64,000 nt of DNA, from contig NZ_BAGD01000081.1 of the NCBI RefSeq assembly GCF_000308635.1, positions 124,001-188,000 on the forward strand. Reading direction: 5' to 3'. This stretch comes from Nocardia otitidiscaviarum NBRC 14405. Lineage in GTDB: Bacteria; Actinomycetota; Actinomycetes; Mycobacteriales; Mycobacteriaceae. Position numbers and translations under genes: made by a program. Positions 16,533 to 24,373 of this stretch are shown piece after piece (within the stretch, counting starts at the first letter, position 1; each line of letters opens with the position of its first letter). Under the pieces are notes generated by a model. That model did not search any database. It saw nothing but the letters and a program-made list of their open reading frames with translations, and was not told the origin of the DNA.

Positions 16533-16901
16533 CTACACCCGCGCATCGAGCCGCGATCCCGCGATGACTGTCGGATCGGCCGTGGCCAGGGCCTCAGCGA
16601 GCGGCATGCCCGTGCGTTCGGCGAGGAGTATCCGTTCGCGTACCTCGCGGGGTGTGCGGGGGCGGTAGCCGGGGCCGGTGCCGCAGCAGCCGCCGTGGAA
16701 GGTGAGGCCGGAGTCGAGAACTGTTGTCAGGGTGCGCCAACCGGCCTTGTCCAGCTTTCCGGGTACCGCGAGGTGCGGACCCGCGTCGATGAGATCCGCC
16801 CGGCAGTGCGGGCACGGGACGGGGCCGTGCTTGGTCGGGTATTTGAAGGACACCCGGCAGCGCAGGCACACCAGATGTGTCCGGTTCGGGTAGATGCACA
16901 T
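16533..16901 (-). CDS. zinc-ribbon protein of unknown function
   Basis: A 122-aa protein with an N-terminal zinc ribbon (CLRC at about residues 12-15 and CPHC at about 30-33), then KAGWRTLTTVLDSGLTFHGG, CCGTGPGYRPRTPREVRERI and a helical end. The same architecture is widespread in Streptomyces and Nocardia, where it is often mislabelled deoxyxylulose-5-phosphate synthase; there is nothing of that enzyme here. The role is unknown; zinc binding and perhaps nucleic-acid binding are the reasonable inferences. Confidence 0.7.
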   Translation of the reverse strand: MCIYPNRTHLVCLRCRVSFKYPTKHGPVPCPHCRADLIDAGPHLAVPGKLDKAGWRTLTTVLDSGLTFHGGCCGTGPGYRPRTPREVRERILLAERTGMPLAEALATADPTVIAGSRLDARV

Positions 16902-17137
16902 GTGGGCAGCGTAGATTCGCAGTGGCGTCGGGGCGAGTGAATTCCTGTTCCCACCGCTGATACCCGGACGCGTTCATCGTCAACCTACGCCTGGGGTGAG
17001 GTGCCCGAGGCGACCCGGTACCCGGAACCCTTCACCGACGGCGCACCGGTGAGCACGGGCCGGTCCGAGTGGATGCAGCGCCGCGCTTCGGGATCGATAC
17101 CGCCCGCCGCAGCACCGACCCTCACAGACCGTTACCG

Positions 17138-18724
17138 ATGGGAGTTGATTCCACAGTGATCTTGTCCGCAACCGGACACGAACCGGTCCGCCGGATCATG
17201 TCGCCGATCTTCCTGCTCGCGCTGTTGCTCAGCGCGTGTGGGCGGGTCGAGTCCGTCGAACCAGGGCAGCCGGGACCCGAACTGCGGCAGTTCTACGATC
17301 AGCAGCCGTCCTTCGCGAGCTGCGACGGGTACGCCACCACCGCGGCCGACGCGCAGGCTTTCGCCGTCGATCCCGAATTCCGCTGCGCCCGAGTGGAAGT
17401 TCCGCTGAACTACGACAACCCCGGCGGCCGCACCGCATCCATCGCGCTCCTGCGGGTTCCCGCGCGCGGCGAGCGGATCGGGTCCCTGCTGCTCAATCCC
17501 GGCGGTCCGGGTGGCGCTGGCATGAGCATGGCCGCCGTCGCCGCAGAGAACTGGGCGGACAGCCCGATAGCCGAGCGGTTCGACCTCATCGGGTTCGACC
17601 CCCGCGGCGTCGGGGCCTCGAAACCCGCCATCGACTGCTTCACCGATGCGGAGCTCGATGCCGGGACGGCGATCACCTCGGTGACGGTCGGCTCGGGAAC
17701 GGTGACCGCGGCGGACAGTCGTCGACTGGTCGACCGGTGCGCCGAGCGGTCGGGGGGTATGGATGTCCTCGCTCATGTCGGCACCCGGGATGCGGTGCGC
17801 GACATGGACATACTGCGCGCGGTGCTCGGTGACGAGCGGCTGAGCTTCCTCGGCCAGAGCTATGGCACCCGGCTCGGTGCGGTCTACGCCGAAACGTTCC
17901 CTCACCATGTGCGCGCGATGGTGCTCGACGGAGCCATCGACCCGCATACGGGGACCGATGAACGCCGCATCACTCAGTGGACCGGCTTCCAGCGAGCCTT
18001 CGACAAGATGGCCGCCGCCTGCGCCACCCGACCGGACTGCCCACTGGGCACCGATCCCGGCGCGGCCACCCGGAACTTTCAGAATCTGTTACGGCCGTTG
18101 ATCGATCGGCCGGTCCCCGTCACCGACCGCACGGAACTGGATTACAACGGCGCGTGGGGCGCGGTGGTCGCCGGGCTGTACAACTCGGCCGCCTGGCCCG
18201 CCATCGAGAAGGGGCTGACCGAGATAGCGGCCGGACGCGGCGACACCCTGAGCGCGATCGGCGAAATCTTCGCCGGACGCGGCCCGGACGGGCGCTACCC
18301 CAACTTCACCGAGGCCGTCTACGCGATCAACTGCATGGACGAACAACGCCACACCGCCGCCCAAGAGGTCGAGCTCAAACGCCGAATCCAAGAGGTGGCC
18401 CCCTTCCTCGACTCCGGGCGCGGTGCCGACGGCGCCCGGGACATGTGCGAATTCTGGCCCGCCCAACCAACTCTCGGCTTCCCCTACGCCACCGATATCG
18501 AGGGCCTCCCCCCAACCCTCACCATCTCGGTGACCGGCGATCCATCCACCCCCTACGAAGGCGGCGTCAGCCTCGCCGAAACACTCGGCGGCACACTGCT
18601 CACCGTCGACGGCGAGCAACACACCATCGCCCTCTCCGGTGCCAGTGACTGCGTGAACGATGCCGTCGCACAGTATCTGCTCGATCCACAGCGCCCGATC
18701 ACCGAACGGCGCTGCACCCTGTGA
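17138..18724 (+). CDS. TAP-type alpha/beta-hydrolase lipoprotein (exported peptidase)
   Basis: A 528-aa exported enzyme of the tripeptidyl-aminopeptidase family, similar in layout to the mycobacterial lipoproteins CaeA (Rv2224c) and Rv2223c. SPIFLLALLLSAC is a lipobox, so the mature protein is attached to the membrane at that Cys. Catalytic elements: LLLNPGGPGGAG (oxyanion region), FLGQSYGTRLG (nucleophile Ser), VTGDPSTPYEGG (acid) and DGEQHTIAL (His); a TAP C-terminal cap with paired Cys is present. Start choices are ATG 17138, GTG 17156 or ATG 17198; I use the first, but the lipoprotein signal fits the later ones too. Confidence 0.85.
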   Translation: MGVDSTVILSATGHEPVRRIMSPIFLLALLLSACGRVESVEPGQPGPELRQFYDQQPSFASCDGYATTAADAQAFAVDPEFRCARVEVPLNYDNPGGRTASIALLRVPARGERIGSLLLNPGGPGGAGMSMAAVAAENWADSPIAERFDLIGFDPRGVGASKPAIDCFTDAELDAGTAITSVTVGSGTVTAADSRRLVDRCAERSGGMDVLAHVGTRDAVRDMDILRAVLGDERLSFLGQSYGTRLGAVYAETFPHHVRAMVLDGAIDPHTGTDERRITQWTGFQRAFDKMAAACATRPDCPLGTDPGAATRNFQNLLRPLIDRPVPVTDRTELDYNGAWGAVVAGLYNSAAWPAIEKGLTEIAAGRGDTLSAIGEIFAGRGPDGRYPNFTEAVYAINCMDEQRHTAAQEVELKRRIQEVAPFLDSGRGADGARDMCEFWPAQPTLGFPYATDIEGLPPTLTISVTGDPSTPYEGGVSLAETLGGTLLTVDGEQHTIALSGASDCVNDAVAQYLLDPQRPITERRCTL

Positions 18725-19047
18725 GCAATGCCCGAACCGGCGGGACTACCGCCGCAATAGGGCAAGGAAGGCGGCCTCGATGACGAGGGTGGCGACGAGG
18801 CCACCGCCCCCGCTGGCGATGGCGTCGAAGATGGTGTGACCGGAGGCGTAGGTGTGCGCGGCGTGTCGGAGGGCACGCTCGCGATCCTGGAGCAGGGCTC
18901 GGCTGGACGCCGGGCAGTGCCCAGCGCGTCGTGGGCGGCGGCGAGCCACTGCTCATCGATCTGACGCCCGGTACCGAGGGCTGTGCCCTCACCATCACCG
19001 TCGCCCACATGGCTCGCGGTACGCGGGTTCCGACCGACACGACCCGC
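18725..19047. other. 323-base stretch with only fragmentary coding signals
   Basis: On the minus strand a 67-aa frame (18746-18949) ends in FDAIASGGGGLVATLVIEAA, which looks like the end of a membrane protein. On the plus strand GGGEPLLIDLTPGTEGC (about 18930-18985) recalls SMI1/KNR4 family strands. Neither is complete. I take the stretch as decayed genes. Confidence 0.3.
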
Positions 19048-19719
19048 CTACCCGCCCTGCTGTCGACGGACCATTTCGGTGATCCAGGTGGGTGCGTACG
19101 GCGAGGTGCAGCCGGGCGGGGTGGGGTAATCCTCGAGGACCCCGAGGCGTTCGCCGATGTCGATGGCGCGGGGGCGGTGGGTGACGTGCACGATGCCGAT
19201 CTGCGCCAAGCAGTGGTTCATCGCCCATTGCAGACGGTCCGGGGCGTCCTTCATCTCCGACTCGATGGTGTCGAGCAGGCCGGGGAGGTCGAGGCCGTCG
19301 GGTCGCTTCGCTACGCGTTCGGTGGTCAGCGCCCAGCCGGCGCTCGCCACCACCGGATCGGGGTCTGCCATCCAGGCCGTGCGGAGCTCCTCGGCGTGAG
19401 GGCTCTTCCGCACCACGTAGTTCACCAGCCAGTCGTGCGCCTTGGGGGTGCGCGCCGTACGCAGCATGCGGTCCAGTTCGCCACGATCGAACGCCTTCGG
19501 CCGACAGATCAGCGTTGCCAGCAGCTTCGCCGCCGTGTCGTCGGTCGCCCAGAGCTGTCGTGCCAGATCCGGCTGCGTTCTCAGCCGCTTCGCGACCGCG
19601 CGCAGTGCGGTCAGGTTCACGCCGTGATCGTCGCCGTGCTTCTCGTTCACCGCACGCACCCGGGGATCCTCGAGCGCGGCCAACTCGGCCATCACCTCGG
19701 TCACCGTCACCTCGGCCAT
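19048..19719 (-). CDS. HEAT-like DNA alkylation repair family protein
   Basis: A 223-aa all-helical protein matching the AlkD-like DNA alkylation repair family (PF08713): EVMAELAALEDPRVRAVNEK, HGDDHGVNLTALRAVAKRL, RKSPHAEELRTAWM and DAPDRLQWAMNHCLAQIGI. AlkD enzymes wrap DNA and excise cationic alkyl bases; this subfamily is shorter and conserved in actinobacteria, and its repair activity is assumed from the fold. It stands alone, divergent from the csbD-like gene. Confidence 0.8.
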   Translation of the reverse strand: MAEVTVTEVMAELAALEDPRVRAVNEKHGDDHGVNLTALRAVAKRLRTQPDLARQLWATDDTAAKLLATLICRPKAFDRGELDRMLRTARTPKAHDWLVNYVVRKSPHAEELRTAWMADPDPVVASAGWALTTERVAKRPDGLDLPGLLDTIESEMKDAPDRLQWAMNHCLAQIGIVHVTHRPRAIDIGERLGVLEDYPTPPGCTSPYAPTWITEMVRRQQGG

Positions 19720-19792
19720 CGCATCCTCCGCTCCACGGTCCAGAGCTCAGCCTGCCATGAATGTGACTCTCGCCATGACAGCGACCTGGCCG

Positions 19793-19816
19793 GATTCGGT
19801 CGGACGGTGCCGGGTA
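19793..19816 (+). promoter_or_regulatory. SigF/SigB-like promoter of the CsbD gene
   Basis: GATT (19793-19796) and GGGTA (19812-19816) are 15 bases apart, one mismatch from the general-stress consensus GTTT-N15-GGGTA. The box is 40 bases upstream of the CsbD start. Confidence 0.45.
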
Positions 19817-19856
19817 TGTCGGCAGCAGTGAGCCCAAACGACTACGGGAGGTACTC

Positions 19857-20099
19857 ATGTCCGACAAGGGAGAGAGCGCGCGTCAGGGTATCGAGGGCGT
19901 CGTCGAGGACGCCAAGGGTAAGGCCAAGGAGGTCGCGGGTGTGATCACCGGGGATGAGGATCTCAAGGGTGAGGGCCGCGCCCAGCAGGACAAGGCCGAG
20001 GCGCAGCGGGAGGTGGCAACCAAGGAGGCGGCCGCCGAGAAGGCTCGTGCCGAGGCCGAGGTCGCGAAGGCGCGTGAGTCCGGATATCAGGACAAGTAG
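19857..20099 (+). CDS. CsbD-like general stress protein
   Basis: An 80-aa, highly charged helical protein. GIEGVVEDAKGKAKEVAGVI, then GDEDLKGEGRAQQDKAEAQR, is the CsbD signature, followed by an Ala/Glu/Lys coiled tail. CsbD proteins are abundant in stress or stationary phase under alternative sigma factors; their biochemical role is not known. The ATG has GGGAGG upstream. A SigF/SigB-like promoter precedes the gene and a strong hairpin follows it, so it is monocistronic. Confidence 0.88.
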   Translation: MSDKGESARQGIEGVVEDAKGKAKEVAGVITGDEDLKGEGRAQQDKAEAQREVATKEAAAEKARAEAEVAKARESGYQDK

Positions 20100-20120
20100 T
20101 ACGCGAACGGATACATCGCG

Positions 20121-20156
20121 GACCGGTGGGCGGCTCTAACGAGCCGCCCACCGGTC
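20121..20156. terminator. strong bidirectional hairpin terminator
   Basis: GACCGGTGGGCGGCTC pairs perfectly with GAGCCGCCCACCGGTC around TAAC: a 16-base stem. It separates the csbD-like gene from the convergent secreted esterase gene and can serve both. Confidence 0.85.
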
Positions 20157-20234
20157 GCTTCGGCCGCTGTTCCGGGCCGTGTCCGAAGCCGCCGAATCCA
20201 GGCTCGACGGCGACCGGCCAGCACACCGGCCCGG

Positions 20235-21107
20235 CTATGGGCGTGGGTACGCCTGGAACAGCTGCCACATCCGGTTCTGGATCTCGGTGCGGCGGGCACC
20301 GGTCGGCCACGAATGGCTACCGCCGTTGTACACCCGCCACACCACCTGCGTGCCGGACGCGCAGTCCCAGCGCTTGGAATCCTTCACATCCGTACCACCG
20401 TCGGGCCGCTCGTTCTGACACGGTCGGTTCTCCCAGCTCCAGTACATGACATGGCTGTAGGCGATGGGCTCGGGCACCGTGGTGTCGTTGGCGGACGCGA
20501 AGACCGCCCAGGAGATCGCGCGGGCCGGGTCGCAGCCCGCCGGAGGGGGCGCGGGAGCGTATACAGCCCCGGAGGCGTAGAAGGTCGAATCCACGCATCC
20601 GACCCGGGATGCCATCTGCCCACCGTTGGAGTGGCCCAACAGGTGGATGCGTTTCGGGTTCACACACCACTGGGCACGCACGTTCGCAACCACACTACGG
20701 ATATGGTTGAGGTCCACGGCGTTGTCACCGGCTTCCCAGCCCCACCCCGATCCCTCCGGTTTGCTACCGCGTGGATAGACGACAATGGATTTGGTCCGAT
20801 CGGCGACCGCGTTCCAGCCCGATCCACCTTCCATGCTCTCGGGCGTGCCCCGGCCGCCGTGCAGTGCGACCACCAACGGCGCCCCACCGCTGGGGATTCC
20901 GGCCGGAACATGGACGCGGTAGTACCTGCCGCCGAAGTCGACCCGTTTGGTGGTCGGCGTCGTAGAGCACGCGACAGCCAGCCCCTCGGGGTCCTCGTAC
21001 AGTTCTTCGTCGGCAGCGGCGGCACCCGCAGTGGAGACTATGAGTGAAAATGCCGCGCAGCACGCGCCGATCACGGCGGCCACACGCTGGGAAACAGGGA
21101 TCGCCAC
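20235..21107 (-). CDS. secreted PHB-depolymerase/feruloyl-esterase-type hydrolase
   Basis: A 290-aa exported esterase of the polyhydroxybutyrate-depolymerase/CE1 family (LpqP-like). A signal peptide (VIGACCAAFSLIVSTAGAAA) is cut near residue 31. The catalytic parts are VVALHGGRGTPES, LLGHSNGGQMA (Ser), SANDTTVPEP (Asp) and NGGSHSWPTG (His). Several Cys pairs in the mature part suggest disulfides. GTG 21107 has AAGGAG five bases upstream. It would act on polymer or ester substrates outside the cell; the exact substrate is unknown. Confidence 0.83.
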   Translation of the reverse strand: MAIPVSQRVAAVIGACCAAFSLIVSTAGAAAADEELYEDPEGLAVACSTTPTTKRVDFGGRYYRVHVPAGIPSGGAPLVVALHGGRGTPESMEGGSGWNAVADRTKSIVVYPRGSKPEGSGWGWEAGDNAVDLNHIRSVVANVRAQWCVNPKRIHLLGHSNGGQMASRVGCVDSTFYASGAVYAPAPPPAGCDPARAISWAVFASANDTTVPEPIAYSHVMYWSWENRPCQNERPDGGTDVKDSKRWDCASGTQVVWRVYNGGSHSWPTGARRTEIQNRMWQLFQAYPRP

Positions 21108-21345
21108 AGAAACTCCTTGTGTGCGAACGAAATTGCGAAACGCACCCTACCCAGACCGCCGTGACCTTCGTGGTCGTTTCCGCGACGACGGTTGCCCGAA
21201 GAACTGCGGTCTTGCCGTGGCGGTGAGCGGTTCGGGGTCGGGTCCGAAGGCAGCGGAACCGGGTGTCGGCGGCTAGCATCTGAGCTTGGTGTGTCGCGCC
21301 GGAACAGCAAGTCGGGCCGGACGAATTCGGTGAAGTGGGGGCGTT

Positions 21346-22416
21346 GTGCGGCAGATTCTCGTGGCGGCGTTGATCGCGCTGATGGTGTCGATCTCGCTGA
21401 CACCGGTGTTGATCAAGGTGTTCTCGCGGCGGCGCTGGGGGCAGGAGATCCGGATCGAGGGTCCGGCCAGTCATCAGCAGAAGCGGGGCACGCCGACCAT
21501 GGGCGGAATCGCCATTCTGGTCGCGATGTGGACGGGATATCTGGGATCCCATCTGATCGGCATCGGTTATGGGGCCGAAGGTGTTTCGGCCTCGGCGCTG
21601 CTGGTGCTCGGATTGGCCACCGCCCTCGGCGTGGTGGGCTTCCTCGACGACTACATCAAGTTGCGGCAGCGGCGGAACCTGGGCTTGACGGCGACCGGGA
21701 AGTACATCGGGCAGCTCACCGCCGCGATCATCTTCGGGGTGCTGGTACTGCGATTTCCGAACAGCACCGGGTTGACGCCGGGCAGCCGGGCGCTGTCCTA
21801 TGTGCGCGACACGTCGATCATCACCCTGGGCACCGTCTTCTTTCTGGTCTGGGTCTGTTTTCTCGTGGTGGCCTGGTCCAATGCCGTGAACTTCACCGAC
21901 GGCCTGGACGGGTTGGCGGCGGGCGCGATGAGCTGGGCGCTGGGCGCGTACATGCTGATCACGTTCTGGCAGTACTCGAACGCGTGCACACCGCGCCCCA
22001 GCGCTGGCTGCTACCACGTGCGCGACCCGCTGGACCTGGCGCTGGTGTGCGCCGCCGGAGCCGCCGCCTGTATCGGGTTCCTGTGGTGGAATGCCGCCCC
22101 CGCCAAGATATTCATGGGCGATACCGGCTCCATGACACTGGGCGGCCTGCTCGCCGGACTCGCCGTCACCACCCGCACCGAACTGCTCATGGTCGTCGTC
22201 GGCGCGCTGTTCTTCGTGGAGATCCTGTCGGTGCTGCTACAGATCGTCGTGTTCAAGACGACCCGCCAGCGCCTGTTCAAGATGGCTCCGTTCCACCACC
22301 ACTTCGAACTCGCCGGATGGGCCGAGACCACCGTCATCATCCGATTCTGGCTGCTGGGCGGCATATCCGCCGCCATCGGACTGATGCTCTTCTACGCCGA
22401 ATACCTGACGGCGTGA
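21346..22416 (+). CDS. mraY: phospho-N-acetylmuramoyl-pentapeptide transferase, stand-alone copy
   Basis: A full-length (356 aa) MraY with ten membrane helices. It transfers phospho-MurNAc-pentapeptide to undecaprenyl phosphate to make lipid I at the inner membrane face. Signature motifs are intact: FLDDYIKL, NFTDGLDGLAAG, KIFMGDTGSMTLGG and MAPFHHHFELAGW, so it is likely active. GTG start. It is not flanked by murF, murD or ftsW, and normally a single mraY sits in that cluster, so this is either a second paralogue or a relocated sole copy. It ends four bases from the convergent nagB. Confidence 0.92.
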   Translation: MRQILVAALIALMVSISLTPVLIKVFSRRRWGQEIRIEGPASHQQKRGTPTMGGIAILVAMWTGYLGSHLIGIGYGAEGVSASALLVLGLATALGVVGFLDDYIKLRQRRNLGLTATGKYIGQLTAAIIFGVLVLRFPNSTGLTPGSRALSYVRDTSIITLGTVFFLVWVCFLVVAWSNAVNFTDGLDGLAAGAMSWALGAYMLITFWQYSNACTPRPSAGCYHVRDPLDLALVCAAGAAACIGFLWWNAAPAKIFMGDTGSMTLGGLLAGLAVTTRTELLMVVVGALFFVEILSVLLQIVVFKTTRQRLFKMAPFHHHFELAGWAETTVIIRFWLLGGISAAIGLMLFYAEYLTA

Positions 22417-22420
22417 ACGG

Positions 22421-23203
22421 TCAGAAGCGCTGCCACGACGGCTTGTTCTCCACGGCGAACCGGTAGTAGTCCACGGCCTTCAGGTTGACGGCCGCGGCCG
22501 GGTCGACGATGACCGTGACGTGCGGGTGCATCTGGAGGATGGAGGCCGGGCAGAAGGCCGACACCGGACCCTCCACGGCGGCGGCCACGGCATCGGCCTT
22601 ACCCTCGCCGGTCGCGATCATGACGAGATGGTCGGCGTCACTGATGGTTCCGAGCCCCTGGGTGAGCACATGGGTGGGCACCTGCGACAGGTCACCCTCG
22701 AAGAACCGGGCGTTGTCCTCGCGGGTCTTCGGCGTCAGCGTCTTCACGCGGGTACGTGAGCGCAGCGACGAGCCGGGCTCGTTGAAGCCCAGGTGCCCGT
22801 TCGCGCCGATACCGAGAATCTGCACCGAGACCGGTCCGCTCACCGCGATCATGCGCTCGTAATCGGCCGCGGCGGCCGGAATGTCGTCGGCGCGGCCGTC
22901 GGGGCTGTGCACGTCGGCGTCCGCGAAGTCCACCTGCGCGGTGAACTCGTCCCGAATGAACTGGGCGTAGGACTGCGGGTGCCCGGCGGGCAGCCCGATG
23001 TACTCGTCGAGCAGGAACGCCTGCACCCCGGCGAAACTCAGGCCCTCCTCCCGATGCTGGCGAATGAGCTCCTGATAGGCGCCCAGCGGCGAGGAGCCGG
23101 TGGCCAGACCGATGGCGCGCGCACCGCGCCGCACATGGTCGGCCATGATGCGGCCGGCGAGCACACCGGCTTCGGTCGCGTTGTCGGTGATCACGAGTTC
23201 CAT
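22421..23203 (-). CDS. nagB: glucosamine-6-phosphate deaminase
   Basis: 260 aa, the usual length. It converts glucosamine 6-phosphate to fructose 6-phosphate and ammonia, the step that feeds amino sugar into glycolysis. Seen: phosphate-binding ATGSSPLGAYQ, DEYIGLPAGHPQSY and the catalytic loop GIGANGHLGFNEPGSSL with the general-base Asp and His regions. Its start overlaps the end of nagA by 13 bases. It is the last gene of the left-running amino-sugar operon. Confidence 0.95.
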   Translation of the reverse strand: MELVITDNATEAGVLAGRIMADHVRRGARAIGLATGSSPLGAYQELIRQHREEGLSFAGVQAFLLDEYIGLPAGHPQSYAQFIRDEFTAQVDFADADVHSPDGRADDIPAAAADYERMIAVSGPVSVQILGIGANGHLGFNEPGSSLRSRTRVKTLTPKTREDNARFFEGDLSQVPTHVLTQGLGTISDADHLVMIATGEGKADAVAAAVEGPVSAFCPASILQMHPHVTVIVDPAAAVNLKAVDYYRFAVENKPSWQRF

Positions 23204-24357
23204 GGCAGTCCGTCCTTGTACACGGTCACAGGGGTCAGTTGGCTATCGGTGACGAGCACATCGGCGCGCATGCCCGCGCGCAGCGCGCCGACGCGATCGT
23301 CGATGCCGAGCAGGCGGGCCGGGGTGGCGCAGGCCGCGGTGGCGGCGCTGGTGAGATCCACCCCGGCGTGGAAGACGGTGCGCCGCAGCACATCCGAGGC
23401 GCAGGCGGTGCCGCCCGCGATGGTGCCCGGCCCGTGCGGGTCGTAGAGCCGCGACACCCCGTCCGCCACGATCACGTCCAGGATGCCGAGGTGGTAGCGA
23501 CCGTCCGGCATTCCGGCCGCCGCCATGGCGTCGGTGATGAGCGCGAGATTGTCCGCGCCGAGGGTGTCGAACACCATGCGCACGGTCCCGTCGGCCAGAT
23601 GCACACCGTCGGCGATGAGTTCGGCCACCACGTCACCGCGCCCGGCCGCCGCCATCGCCGCCGTCAGGAAATTGGCGTCGCGGTGCGCCAGTGCGGGCAT
23701 GGCGTTGAACAGATGAGTGATGGACACCCGTTCACCGCGGCGCATGGCCCGCACCGAGCGCTCGTAGTCGGCCACGGTGTGCCCGAGCGACAGCAGCACG
23801 CCCGCCTCGTTCAGCAGATCCGCGAGTTCGTCGAAACGCGCGGTCTCGGGGGCGACGGTGACCGAGACGATGCGCCCGTCGCCGTGCCGCAGCAGCCGCC
23901 GCAGCATGGCCGGGTCACCGGGCACGATGCGCGCCGGATCGTGTGCGCCACAGCGATGTTCGCTGATGAACGGCCCCTCCAGGTGAATGCCCGCGAGCAG
24001 TCCGGCATCGACGGCCTTGCCGAGCAGGTCGATCCGCTCCAGCAGTTCGTCCTGGGTCGCCGAGACCAGGGAGGCGACCAGCGTCGTCGTGCCGCGGCCG
24101 CGGTGGAAGCCGACGGCGCTCACGATGCCGTCGAAATCCGTTTCCGGGAAACCGAATCCGCCGCCGCCGTGGCAGTGCACATCGATGAGCCCCGGCAGCA
24201 CGATCGGCGGCTCACCCGCGAGTGTGGGCAGCTCACCGTCGAATTCGGCCGCCGGGCCGACGAAGTCGAGGAGCGGACCGTCGAACGACACCACGCCGTC
24301 GGCGAGTTCGCCCGCCTCCGTGAGGGTGACGACCCGCCCGCGCAGTGTCGTCCTCAA
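23191..24357 (-). CDS. nagA: N-acetylglucosamine-6-phosphate deacetylase
   Basis: 388 aa, amidohydrolase superfamily TIM barrel. It removes the acetyl group from GlcNAc 6-phosphate to give the NagB substrate. Metal and active-site motifs: LIDVHCHGGGGFGF (HxH), LEGPFISEH (Glu), LGHTVADY and THLFNAM (His), and LITDAMAAAGMPDG (catalytic Asp). It lies 16 bases downstream of ptsI and overlaps nagB, so all three are in one transcript. Confidence 0.95.
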   Translation of the reverse strand: MRTTLRGRVVTLTEAGELADGVVSFDGPLLDFVGPAAEFDGELPTLAGEPPIVLPGLIDVHCHGGGGFGFPETDFDGIVSAVGFHRGRGTTTLVASLVSATQDELLERIDLLGKAVDAGLLAGIHLEGPFISEHRCGAHDPARIVPGDPAMLRRLLRHGDGRIVSVTVAPETARFDELADLLNEAGVLLSLGHTVADYERSVRAMRRGERVSITHLFNAMPALAHRDANFLTAAMAAAGRGDVVAELIADGVHLADGTVRMVFDTLGADNLALITDAMAAAGMPDGRYHLGILDVIVADGVSRLYDPHGPGTIAGGTACASDVLRRTVFHAGVDLTSAATAACATPARLLGIDDRVGALRAGMRADVLVTDSQLTPVTVYKDGLPWNS

Positions 24358-24373
24358 CCCGCCCGCCCCCGGC

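Noticed and set aside
16533..16901. Deoxyxylulose-5-phosphate synthase, a common label for this family
   Set aside because: At 122 aa with a zinc ribbon and no thiamine-diphosphate motif it cannot be that enzyme.
21346..22416. Start of a dcw (cell division and wall) cluster
   Set aside because: Flanking genes are a secreted esterase and nagB; no mur, fts or other cluster gene is present.
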